Virus record (IMG/VR): IMGVR_UViG_3300046005_001222
Location: 1 to 43,672 of that record
Strand: one strand, 5' to 3'
Source of the DNA: a virus
DNA: 43,672 bases
Part shown: one piece after another, positions 20,244-29,150 of the stretch
Layout of the letters: the number at the start of each line of letters is the position of its first letter
How positions within the stretch are numbered: the first letter of the stretch is position 1
The notes under the pieces: model-generated
The model's database searches: none
What the model was told of the DNA's origin: nothing
What the model saw: only the letters and a program-made list of their open reading frames with translations
Translations under genes and position numbers: made by a program

Positions 20244-23200
20244 CTACTTACTGGCTGGACTGGCGGTTCCCGTGACCACTCCGCGCGCCAGGTCGACCGG
20301 CCCGGTGGGGTCGATCTTGTCGTCGGCAACGCCTGCCAGATACCCCAGCGGCCGGGCCACGGCCACCGCCGGCAGGCCCGTTGCGATACTTACCGCGCTG
20401 GCCACATCGCGCACCATGTTGCGTTTGTTCACATCGCCGGTGATCGCCTTGTAGATGTCCACCGGCACGCCCACCGCAGACTCGAGCAAGCTCACCGCGG
20501 GTGACAGGCTCATCTTGTCGTCGGCCGGGTTGCCGTTGAACCGGTTGATACCGGCGTTGGCCAGCTGCCCAATGAACGGCACCATGGCCAGGCTGCCCTT
20601 GATCGTGCCCATACCGAACACGGCGGCCAGCCAGTCGTCCAGGTAACCGTCCTTGTCCTCGTCGTCGGGACCACCGCGCATCGCCTGCGCGATCGCCTCG
20701 GCAATCCACAGCGGCACCAGCATGCCGAGTGCCACCACGCCCAACGCCTTGCCTGCGCCCTTCTTGAGGCCCATCTCCTGGGAGATCTTCTTGAGCTCGG
20801 TCGCGTTCGTGTTGGCCATCATGTTGAAGTAGCCCACGAACTGCGTGAACATCCGAGCGTAGGCGGGGCCTGTCTCGATCCGGCTCACGTCCTCTGGCAG
20901 CGTGCTGCCCTGGGTGGTGCGCACCACGCTGTCCGCGTGGCGCACGGCGTCCTTGTCGCCCTGCCCTTGCGCGATGGCGTCGTTGTAGGCCGCCGTCCAG
21001 ATGATGGGCTCCATGGTGTTGGCCATGGCGGTCTGCAGGAAGTAGGCGTGCTTCTGGCTCCAGGCCTGTGCTTTCTCGTACAGGTTGGGGTCCAGCAGGA
21101 TCTCGTCCATGGCGTCGTTGATGGCCGAGATCTCGTTCTCCATGCGGTTGGCCATGAACTCGCTGGCATCGCTCACGGCCTTGGCCATCTTCTTCGGGCT
21201 GGCGATGAACTCGGCTGTCGCCTTCATCATGCTCGAGGGCTTGACCTTCACTGCGGCCAGGCTGAAGCCGGTCAACTGCTGGATCGTGTTGCTGACGTTG
21301 GCAAACATCAGTGCCATGCCCGCGCGGTTGCGCGCCGCCGAGAGCACGCGGGAGACACCGCCGTCGCCCACGATCGGGGTCTCGACGATCTGGCGCGCAC
21401 TGCGGTTCAGCCAGGGCGTCAGCATGCCGGCGTAGAGCGTCGGGTCGATGCGGCCCAGGGAGTAGCTCACGCCCTTGCGCGAGAGCAGTTTCTGCACGTC
21501 GCGCACGGCGGGCTCCATGTGCGAGAACAGCAGCACCTTGTCGATGTGCTGGCCGATCGTGCGCAGGTCCAGCATCAGTGGGCGGTTGTAGTCCACGCGC
21601 CCCTTGGTGAATCCCTTGTTGGTGCCGGGGAAGCTGAACGCCATGTTCTCGTTCTCGGCTTCGGCCAGCTTGCGGAGATCCGCGTCTTGCACGATGCGCG
21701 GGTCTGCCTGGGCTGGCACGTAGCCGCCACGGTAGCTGCCGAACGGGGTGTCGAAGCTGTCGGCGGTGACCTCGGCGAAGTAGCGCCCGAACACATCGCG
21801 GTGCGTCTTCTGCGCCAGGGGCTTGGTTTCCTCCAACAGGTCCCACACGCCCTGAGCGAAGTCGTAGTGCGCCTTGTTGAGCACACCCGTGTCGTGCATG
21901 CGCTTCAGGAACGCATCCCACTTGGTCGTGTCCAGCGTGCCGTCGGCGTTCTCGGTGGCCCAGCGTCGGCCCAGCAGGAGCTTGCGCTTGTTGGACTCGT
22001 TGCCGGTGTGCAGGATCGCGTGCAGCAGCTCGGCGTGGCCGATGCCGTTGTGGCCCTTGCCGAAGGTGTAGCCCAGCTCGGGCGCCTCGATCAGGCCCTT
22101 GGTGAGCGAGGGCGCTACGTTGTCGATGAGCGCCTGGTACTTCTTGCGGTACTTCACGCGGTCGGCGCGGTAGGCGTTGGCGGCATCCTTCACGGGCTGG
22201 AACACCAGCCGGGTGAACTCGTTGCCCATGCCTTGGGCCCACTGCTCCACCCGGCGCAGGATCGAGCCAGCGAACTGGAGCTTGCGCGCGAGCTCTTCGC
22301 GCTTGGTCAGCGCACCGGACTCGCCCGGCATTTCCGAGGGCACACCGATGGCCTGCATGCGGGCCTGGAGCTCGTCCTCGGCGTCCTGCATGTCCATCAG
22401 GTTGCCGTCGATCTCCATCTGGCGGGAGCGCTTGGCCAGGTGCCACATGGCCTGCATCTCCTCAAACAGCCCGCGCAGCTCTTCCATGGTCATCTCGGCG
22501 ATCGGCTTGGCGTTGGCCAGTGCTGCATCGACCGAGGCCTTCAGCACGCCGTGCATGGCCGGGTCGTTTTTCTCGACCACGTCCAGGTACTCGGTGGCCG
22601 ACTTCTCCAGGCGGGGTGCCACGTCGTAAGACGCGAGGATCGCGCGCATGGCGTTGACCACGTCGGGGTCGCGGCCCTTGGTGACGGTCTTCTCGTTGCT
22701 GTCCTTGGTCACGCGCCGGAAGAACTCGAGGATCTTCTTAGCTTCAAGCTGCGCTTCCTGCAGCGCCTTGACCGTGTAGTTGTTGAGCACCTGGTCGCGC
22801 TTGGCGGCCACGGCGTCCTTGGTGTTGCCTGCGGCCGTGGCTTCCTGCCAGCGCTTGCCAGCCCGGGCCTCGGCGGCGCGGTGCTGGTGCGCGGCGTTGC
22901 GCAGGTCCTTGACCCGGCGGCGGGCCACCAGGTTCTGGGCGAACTGCTTGGCCGCCTCGGTGATGGCGTTGACCGTGATCTTGCTGCCCTTGGCGTTCAC
23001 CTGGCCGGTGTCCTGCCGGGGGTTCAGCATCTCGGCCTGGGACTTCAGCTCGGTGGCCAGGGACTTGGCACGGGCCTCGTTGTGCACGGCCTCGTTGGCG
23101 GCGTCCTCGATCGCACGCTGGTCGATGAGGTCGCCGTGGCGCTCCAGCATGCGCTGGTCGGTCATGCCTTCGATCATGTCGGCCTTGCTGCCAAAGGCGT

Positions 23201-26200
23201 CGATGGCGGCCAGCATCTCCTCGACCGTGGCGTAGCCGAAGCTGTCGGCCACGGTGGCCATGTCCTGGTCGGTCGCGTTGACGGGGCGCTGGGGTTTCGG
23301 GTTGGCCTTATCCCACTCGATCATGCGGGCCTCGACCAGGTTCTTGATCGTGCGCTTTTGCTTGGCCAGGAACTGGCCCTTCTTCAGGCCCTTGAGCTCG
23401 CCGTTGGTGGCCACTTCCTCGGCGACCAGCTGTTGCGTGATCTCCTCGGTGGTGGTGTCGAGCGCGGCCTTGCGTGCTTCCTTGTGTTCGTTGAGCAGGA
23501 CCTGGTGGTCAGGGGTCACCTGCAGTGCATCCAGTGCAGCCTTGGCTCGCACCTCGGGCATCTGGTTCACCTCGATGGTGACCTCTTCCTCGATGCCCTT
23601 GCGCAGTTCGGCGGCCTGCTTCTGCAGCGCCTTGATCGCTTTGTTGCGGGCGTTCACCGCCCACTTGAGATCCCGCAGGGAGCGGGCCTGCAGTTTTTCG
23701 ATCGCCTCGTTGGTCGCGTCGAAGTCGGGCAGGAGGCCCGCGGTCTCCTCGGCCTGGGCGATCTGCTCGTCGGTGGCGACCATGCGGTCGAACACCTTGC
23801 GGATCTCGTCGCTGACCTGCAGGTTGCGCCCGCGCATGAAGTGCGTGAGCGACTTGTAGACGTTGACCATCCAGGAGCGGAAGCGCCGGAACAGGCCCTG
23901 CAGCTCGGCGTTGGGGGCCTTGCCCTCGAGGAGGTATTGCTCGAACGACTCGGCCCACTTCTCGTGGTAGGGGCGTTTCTGGTCCAGGGTGTAGGAGTTC
24001 CAGGTCGCCAGATCCGGCACGCCGAACCACTTCATCGTGGCGGCCATGTCGTCGACGATCTGCTGGGGCGCGCCTGGCTGGCTGGCCAGGTCGGCCATCA
24101 CCTCGAGGAAGAAGTGGCCCGACTCGTGCAGGAAGGTGGAGAGGTCGGCGTTCTCACCCAGCGTGACCAGCAGGGTCTGCGGGTTGAAGGTGCCGCGGGG
24201 GCCTTGCTTGTAGATGCTCGGGTCGTTGGTCGGGGCTTGGTTGGAGACAGACTTGATCTGCTCCGGTTCAAAAGCCACTACCTCAAGAATCCCATCCTCG
24301 TCGCGCACGATGACCCCGTCGTGCCCAGCGGCGCGCACTGCGCGGTTGAAAGTCTCGCGCTCTTTCGCGTTACCCAGGGAGGCAGAATTGCCTCGCACGC
24401 TGTCGCGCTGTATGCCCATCGCTGCGAGCGCTTGCCGTGTAGCAGCGGAACTTTCGTCTGACATGTCCCAGACGAACGGGTTCTGTAGGGAAACAACCAG
24501 GGGGATCGCTTGCGCTTCGCCCGTGCCTGAGTCTTCGACAGCGCTGTCGGCGTAGTCGAGAGCCTCGTCCTCGTTCGGCGTAAAGTAAAAACCAGAACCA
24601 AAGAAACCCGCGTCGCGGCTTCCGATCTTGGCCGGGTCAAAAGAATCGATGGCCTGGTTCGTTCCGTGGTACACGACCAGTGGCTGGCCGTTCTCGTCGA
24701 CGACTTTGCTGTCGCCGAACCACGCCTGGAACTCAGGCGTCTGGCTTACGCCTTCTTGGGCGTAGGCTCCTGCGGGGCCTGCTCGACGGGCGTCGAGGGC
24801 TTCTCGGAGAAGCTGGGTCGCTTCTGCCCGAAGATTATCCGGCCGCCTTTGAGCGGGTGATTGTCGGGAAGCGGTGTTCCCTTCGGGTTGTGTGTCAGTT
24901 TGCCCATAGCCGTAGTCCTCCTTGCTGGGAAATGCAGAGTAAATTGTATCACTTGCTACATCGAACTCGCCGCCCAGGTGGTCGAATATCGTCTTGGAAA
25001 GCTCCTCGGTAGTGAGGTTGCTGTAGTTCAGGATCACCATCTGGCCGTCGGCCGTGGTGTGACCGCCGACCAATTCTTGCCCGCCGCTCTTGAGCTCCCA
25101 CAGACGGTCGTACAGTGCCGCGACCTGGGCCTCGCCGTAGCCTTCGGGCAGCTGGATCGTGACGGCGCCGACTTCCTCGGAGCCCACCACCTGGTCCTCG
25201 GTCACCACCATCATGCTGTCCTGCGCGAGCGCATGGCCCAGCAGCTTGGCCGCGGTGAGACTGAGCTCAGGGCGTGCCAGGCGCAGCGTCATGGACGGGT
25301 TGGTGGCGCCCATGTAGCCACCGAGCTGCATCACAAAGTCGCCGTCGGTGCCGAGCTCTTTCAGGACCTTGGGCACGACCTTGGCGGCCACCTCCTGGCT
25401 GATGCGCAAGCGCTCCTCGGACGACAGTGCATTCCACTCGGCGGTCAGCGCGGCGTCGTTGGGGTCGGGTGCGACCTCGAACATGACCTTGGCGGTCGGG
25501 GTCTCTGCAGCGCCGACGTTGCCGCGCTCGTCGATGGCTTTCTGCGCCGGGCCTTCGTAGGTGCGGCTGGGCGTGTCGTTGAACGGCACGTCGGTCCACG
25601 ACGGTGGGGTGATGTCACCAGCCAGCGCGAGGATCTCTTTCTGTGCTTGCTCCTGGTCGATCTCGCCCGCCTTGTAGCGCTCCCAGATCGCGTTGGCGGG
25701 TTTCTTGAGACCGCTCTTTTTGGCGGCCTCGAAGAGACCGCGCACGGCCTCCCAGGTGATCGACTGCATCTCGCGTGGCAGGATGCCGCGCGCTTCAGCG
25801 GCGCGGCGGTAGGCCTCGAGGTAAATCGGGTAGGTGCCGTTCAAGCCCGTCACGGCCGACGATGAAGAGCCACCGCCACCAAACGCCTGGGCGACCTCGA
25901 TGTCGGCCGATGCCAGGGGGCGCAGCAGCGCAGCAGCCACCGCGTGCGTGTCGATCGTCGCGTAGCCCAGCTCGCTGTTGGGTGCGAACAGGTTGTTGTA
26001 GAAGTTGCGGACCTTGTGCTCTTTACCGATCTGGTAGTGCACGTTCTCGGCACGCCCGTCCATCAGCACGGAGATCGCTTTGGCGATCGTGCTGTACGAC
26101 TTCCACATCATCGTGGCATCGGCACCCTTGCCGGTCTTGACGTAGTCGGCAGCACCACCCTCGGGCGTCAACACACGGTAGGCGCGGTTGTTGTAGGTCT

Positions 26201-29150
26201 GGTCGTAGACACGCGCCCAGCGGGCCGCGATGTCGGGCGTGGCCAGCAGCTCGCCCAAGGTCTTGCCGACGGCCGCTTCCATGCGCGGGTCGAGTCCGTC
26301 TTCGCTCGAGATGCGCCGGGCCTCGGCCGTCATCGCATCGTCCCAGGCGAAGTCGCGCAGGCCGAACACCATGTCGGCGATACGCTCGGCCTGGCTCACG
26401 TTGGCGAACCAGCCATTTTGCGGAGAGAGCACGGCGATCGCTGCGGCGCCTTGCATCTCGCTGATGCCGTAGCGATCGGCCCAGGCCTCCACCGTCTTGC
26501 GCCCGCCGTCGTACCAGAGGTGAGCGCGCTCGCGCATCTCCTTGGGCATGTGGTCGTGCAACCACAGCAGGTTCTTGGTGACGTGGTCGATAAACGCTTC
26601 GACGTTCTTGACCGGGTCCTTGGCGCCCTTGCCCTTGAGCTTGCGCACGTTGGGCAAGCCCTGCAGCGCGGCGACGTTCTTCTCGAGCGTCTTGGTGTCG
26701 GAGAGCACCGTGTCGAAGGTAATGTTCAGCACGCTGGCCAGGGGATCTTCCGTGGCTTTGACCGCGGAGGGCAGACGACTCGAGAGCGATTGCGCGTAGG
26801 TGCCACCCTTCTTGCGCACCTGCAGCTCGCGGCCCTCGATGCGCATGTCGTAGTCGGCCCAGGCGGGCATGGACTGCATGCGCTCGAGCTTCATCTGCAG
26901 CATGGCGGGCTCGCCGCTTGCCTGGGTTTCCCATTGGGGTTCGACGGTGGCCAAAGGCGCCACGCGCTGGCCATTCTCGATGCGACTCTGCGCACCCAGC
27001 AGCTCGGGCTTGAAATTCTGTTTGCCCAGCATGATGACCTGGCCAGGTTGCGTGCCGTCCATGCGGGTCAGGTAGCCGTTGTAGCCCAGGTCCAGGAGCT
27101 TGGACTCGAATGCGCGGGCGTCACCGCTGCGCAGCTTGAGCGGGTCGGCATCGCTGTCGTAGACGCCGGTCAGTTGCACGCGGTGTGCGCGGCCACCCAC
27201 GCCACTCTCGGGGCGGATGCCGGTGCCCTTGTCGAAGTAGAACGACAGGCGCTGGCGCAGGCGTTTGTCGGGGTGGTTCAGGATCTCGTCGCGGGCGCTG
27301 CCCTTGAGGCCGGTGCCAAAGGCTTCGGTCGTGAGCACGCTGCGATCGACGGGGCTGAAGTGGTAGCCCTCGACCGAGACCTCGCCGACCTTCTCGCCGG
27401 CGTTGAGCACCGCGCCCTGCCCTGCCTGCGCGCCAGCCTTCAGGCTGTAGCGCTGGTAGAGCTCCTCGGGCGTGAGCCCTAAGCGCGCTGCCATCGTGCT
27501 GAAGAAGTGCATCTGCAGCGTGGCATAGGCTTCGTTGACGTCGGAGCTGAAGCGCCCTGCGTCGTTGAGCTGGGTCCAGATCGTGTTCTTGACGTTCTCG
27601 CTGCTGGTGGCCCAGGCCTGCTGGTCCTGCGCTTCGGCCAGCACCCGCTCGGCTTCGTTCTTGATGAACTCCTGCGCCTTCTCGCCGGCCTGCTGCACCT
27701 CAACGCGCGAGAGCGATTCGGGCGTCATGCGCGCGTTGTCGTTGAGCACCTGCTCAAGCGGTGTGCCCGGGGCGATCGTCAGCACGTCGGCCATGGGGAT
27801 GGCCACGGGGCTGGAGCTCGCGGCGGCCTCGGCGATCTGCTCCTGCACGGAGGCCGGCAGCTGGGCCAGCACGTCCTGCGGGAGCTGCGCCAGCACCTGG
27901 CCGTCGACGAAGATCTCCTGCTTGGCGCCGTCGTTGTTGTCGAGCACCTGCTGGATGTGCGCGCGGAACTGCTCGGGGCTGCGGCTTCGCAGCAGTGACT
28001 GCGCGGCCAGGGCCATCTGCTCCTGGAACTGATCCTGCTCGAAGGTCAGCTTCTGGTTGCTGGCCTTCTCGATGATTTTGTCGATGCCCTTGATCGTGGT
28101 GGTCTGCACGCCCACGCCCACGAGCGTGGCGATGAAGGTCTGGTAGGCCGCGTCCGGGCGCTCGGCGATGAAGTCGCCCAGCGTTTTCTCGGGGTGCAGG
28201 TTCATCCACTCGTTGAAGTCCTGCGCGACGGTGGTGACCTGCTCGGTCCAGCCTTCGCTGAACATCTGTTTGCCGATGGTCTTGACCAGGCCGGTGTTGG
28301 CGGCGATGTCGCCGAACAGCTTGGAGGCCGGGATCTGCTCGAACACGAACTCGAACGCCGCCTCGGGGATGGCGTACACGCCCGCCTGCAGGATGCCCTT
28401 GCCCTGCTCGCGTGCCTGGTTGAACGCATCGGCACCGACGCCGGCCGACATCAGACCGGCCACGGCCGAGGCCGCAGAGTTCGCGGTCTGGAACAACGAG
28501 CGCTCGAGGCCAATGGGTAGCATGGCCAGGTTCTGGCCGGCTGACTGCAGGCCCGATTTAACAGCCTTGGCGGTGCTCGATTCGGCGTCCATGCCGAAGT
28601 AGTCCATCGACTCTTGTGCGCGCTTGGCGCTCTGGCGTGCGGACTTGGCGCCCGACTCCCAGCCGATCAGGTCGTTCACGACCCCGGCCACGTCGAACAG
28701 CATCTTGCCCACGCCCACCGTGGCGCCCAGGCCCAGCGAGGTGGCAGCGCCGGCCAGATCCCGCGGCAGACCCTTCACGGTCTTCTCGAGGTTCTTCAGC
28801 GTGTCGAGGTCATCCACCGAGGTGGTGGTGAACGTCGGGTCCATGAGCTGGCGGTACAGCACCGGGGAGTCCTGTGCCATCGACAGCAGGTCCACGGCGC
28901 GGGCCTGCTCCTTGACGCGCAGTTCCTCGAGGTTGCGCTCGACCACGCGCAGCGGCACGCCGCTGGTTTGCGATAAGCGCTGGCGCTCGGCGGCCACGTC
29001 GGGGTTGTCCTTGTAGGCCAGTTCCAGCACCGTGCGCACCTGGGATTGCTGCAGCTTCTGCTGCTCCTGCGCCATGGGCAGGTACGGGTTTTCCTCGTTG
29101 ATGGGTGTTTGCGGTGCGCGCTCGCGGGCCAGCTGGAGGTAATCCGTCAT
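20244..29150 (-). CDS. 2968-residue polyvalent ejection protein (gp16-position)
   Basis: A giant protein in the place of T7 gp16 and probably ejected with the DNA. In order: hydrophobic segments at about 130-160 and 225-240; a degenerate ADP-ribosyltransferase-like region at about 590-760 (YHFSPVDRS, LSFYFDKG, GYNGYLTRMDG); an all-helical domain at about 830-1170 with TIDTHAVAAALLRPL; an ART-PolyVal-type ADP-ribosyltransferase at about 1470-1650 (VVYHGT, GFFGSGFYFTPNEDEA); an HESGH zinc-peptidase-like motif at about 1673-1677; long coiled coils at about 1740-2400; and a C-terminal region with a membrane segment at about 2797-2820. This mix is typical of phage polyvalent proteins that act in the newly infected cell. 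A separate gene is nested at 24746-24907. Confidence 0.85.
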   Translation of the reverse strand: MTDYLQLARERAPQTPINEENPYLPMAQEQQKLQQSQVRTVLELAYKDNPDVAAERQRLSQTSGVPLRVVERNLEELRVKEQARAVDLLSMAQDSPVLYRQLMDPTFTTTSVDDLDTLKNLEKTVKGLPRDLAGAATSLGLGATVGVGKMLFDVAGVVNDLIGWESGAKSARQSAKRAQESMDYFGMDAESSTAKAVKSGLQSAGQNLAMLPIGLERSLFQTANSAASAVAGLMSAGVGADAFNQAREQGKGILQAGVYAIPEAAFEFVFEQIPASKLFGDIAANTGLVKTIGKQMFSEGWTEQVTTVAQDFNEWMNLHPEKTLGDFIAERPDAAYQTFIATLVGVGVQTTTIKGIDKIIEKASNQKLTFEQDQFQEQMALAAQSLLRSRSPEQFRAHIQQVLDNNDGAKQEIFVDGQVLAQLPQDVLAQLPASVQEQIAEAAASSSPVAIPMADVLTIAPGTPLEQVLNDNARMTPESLSRVEVQQAGEKAQEFIKNEAERVLAEAQDQQAWATSSENVKNTIWTQLNDAGRFSSDVNEAYATLQMHFFSTMAARLGLTPEELYQRYSLKAGAQAGQGAVLNAGEKVGEVSVEGYHFSPVDRSVLTTEAFGTGLKGSARDEILNHPDKRLRQRLSFYFDKGTGIRPESGVGGRAHRVQLTGVYDSDADPLKLRSGDARAFESKLLDLGYNGYLTRMDGTQPGQVIMLGKQNFKPELLGAQSRIENGQRVAPLATVEPQWETQASGEPAMLQMKLERMQSMPAWADYDMRIEGRELQVRKKGGTYAQSLSSRLPSAVKATEDPLASVLNITFDTVLSDTKTLEKNVAALQGLPNVRKLKGKGAKDPVKNVEAFIDHVTKNLLWLHDHMPKEMRERAHLWYDGGRKTVEAWADRYGISEMQGAAAIAVLSPQNGWFANVSQAERIADMVFGLRDFAWDDAMTAEARRISSEDGLDPRMEAAVGKTLGELLATPDIAARWARVYDQTYNNRAYRVLTPEGGAADYVKTGKGADATMMWKSYSTIAKAISVLMDGRAENVHYQIGKEHKVRNFYNNLFAPNSELGYATIDTHAVAAALLRPLASADIEVAQAFGGGGSSSSAVTGLNGTYPIYLEAYRRAAEARGILPREMQSITWEAVRGLFEAAKKSGLKKPANAIWERYKAGEIDQEQAQKEILALAGDITPPSWTDVPFNDTPSRTYEGPAQKAIDERGNVGAAETPTAKVMFEVAPDPNDAALTAEWNALSSEERLRISQEVAAKVVPKVLKELGTDGDFVMQLGGYMGATNPSMTLRLARPELSLTAAKLLGHALAQDSMMVVTEDQVVGSEEVGAVTIQLPEGYGEAQVAALYDRLWELKSGGQELVGGHTTADGQMVILNYSNLTTEELSKTIFDHLGGEFDVASDTIYSAFPSKEDYGYGQTDTQPEGNTASRQSPAQRRPDNLRAEATQLLREALDARRAGPAGAYAQEGVSQTPEFQAWFGDSKVVDENGQPLVVYHGTNQAIDSFDPAKIGSRDAGFFGSGFYFTPNEDEALDYADSAVEDSGTGEAQAIPLVVSLQNPFVWDMSDESSAATRQALAAMGIQRDSVRGNSASLGNAKERETFNRAVRAAGHDGVIVRDEDGILEVVAFEPEQIKSVSNQAPTNDPSIYKQGPRGTFNPQTLLVTLGENADLSTFLHESGHFFLEVMADLASQPGAPQQIVDDMAATMKWFGVPDLATWNSYTLDQKRPYHEKWAESFEQYLLEGKAPNAELQGLFRRFRSWMVNVYKSLTHFMRGRNLQVSDEIRKVFDRMVATDEQIAQAEETAGLLPDFDATNEAIEKLQARSLRDLKWAVNARNKAIKALQKQAAELRKGIEEEVTIEVNQMPEVRAKAALDALQVTPDHQVLLNEHKEARKAALDTTTEEITQQLVAEEVATNGELKGLKKGQFLAKQKRTIKNLVEARMIEWDKANPKPQRPVNATDQDMATVADSFGYATVEEMLAAIDAFGSKADMIEGMTDQRMLERHGDLIDQRAIEDAANEAVHNEARAKSLATELKSQAEMLNPRQDTGQVNAKGSKITVNAITEAAKQFAQNLVARRRVKDLRNAAHQHRAAEARAGKRWQEATAAGNTKDAVAAKRDQVLNNYTVKALQEAQLEAKKILEFFRRVTKDSNEKTVTKGRDPDVVNAMRAILASYDVAPRLEKSATEYLDVVEKNDPAMHGVLKASVDAALANAKPIAEMTMEELRGLFEEMQAMWHLAKRSRQMEIDGNLMDMQDAEDELQARMQAIGVPSEMPGESGALTKREELARKLQFAGSILRRVEQWAQGMGNEFTRLVFQPVKDAANAYRADRVKYRKKYQALIDNVAPSLTKGLIEAPELGYTFGKGHNGIGHAELLHAILHTGNESNKRKLLLGRRWATENADGTLDTTKWDAFLKRMHDTGVLNKAHYDFAQGVWDLLEETKPLAQKTHRDVFGRYFAEVTADSFDTPFGSYRGGYVPAQADPRIVQDADLRKLAEAENENMAFSFPGTNKGFTKGRVDYNRPLMLDLRTIGQHIDKVLLFSHMEPAVRDVQKLLSRKGVSYSLGRIDPTLYAGMLTPWLNRSARQIVETPIVGDGGVSRVLSAARNRAGMALMFANVSNTIQQLTGFSLAAVKVKPSSMMKATAEFIASPKKMAKAVSDASEFMANRMENEISAINDAMDEILLDPNLYEKAQAWSQKHAYFLQTAMANTMEPIIWTAAYNDAIAQGQGDKDAVRHADSVVRTTQGSTLPEDVSRIETGPAYARMFTQFVGYFNMMANTNATELKKISQEMGLKKGAGKALGVVALGMLVPLWIAEAIAQAMRGGPDDEDKDGYLDDWLAAVFGMGTIKGSLAMVPFIGQLANAGINRFNGNPADDKMSLSPAVSLLESAVGVPVDIYKAITGDVNKRNMVRDVASAVSIATGLPAVAVARPLGYLAGVADDKIDPTGPVDLARGVVTGTASPASK
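24746..24907 (-). CDS. 53-residue gene nested in the giant gene, other frame
   Basis: ATG 24907 has a perfect AGGAGG (24922-24917) nine bases upstream and, before that, an extended -10 box and an operator-type palindrome (24943-24960). The product (MGKLTHNPKGTPLPDNHPLK...) is basic and proline-rich, ending PQEPTPKKA. By my count 43 of its 53 codons end in G or C, against 26 of 54 in the giant frame over the same bases. In this GC-rich phage that suggests the nested frame is the older one, overprinted by the giant gene. It is absent from a normal longest-frame annotation. Function unknown. Confidence 0.65.
   Translation of the reverse strand: MGKLTHNPKGTPLPDNHPLKGGRIIFGQKRPSFSEKPSTPVEQAPQEPTPKKA
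24943..24960 (-). promoter_or_regulatory. operator and extended -10 inside the giant gene
   Basis: TGTATCACTTGCTACA (24945-24960) is the repressor-type 16-mer; read on the minus strand it differs by one arm base from the perfect site at 5198. TGATACAAT (24951-24943) is an extended -10 box. No good -35 is seen. It points at the nested gene 24907-24746, about 36 bases downstream. Confidence 0.6.

Noticed and set aside
20937-24461. Very long plus-strand open frame opposite the giant gene
   Set aside because: Antisense to a strongly supported protein, with composition explained by the GC-rich third positions of the minus-strand gene; its translation has no domain and is biased to Leu/Val/His/Gly.
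25944-27482. 512-codon plus-strand open frame opposite the giant gene
   Set aside because: Antisense shadow; no ribosome binding site or family.
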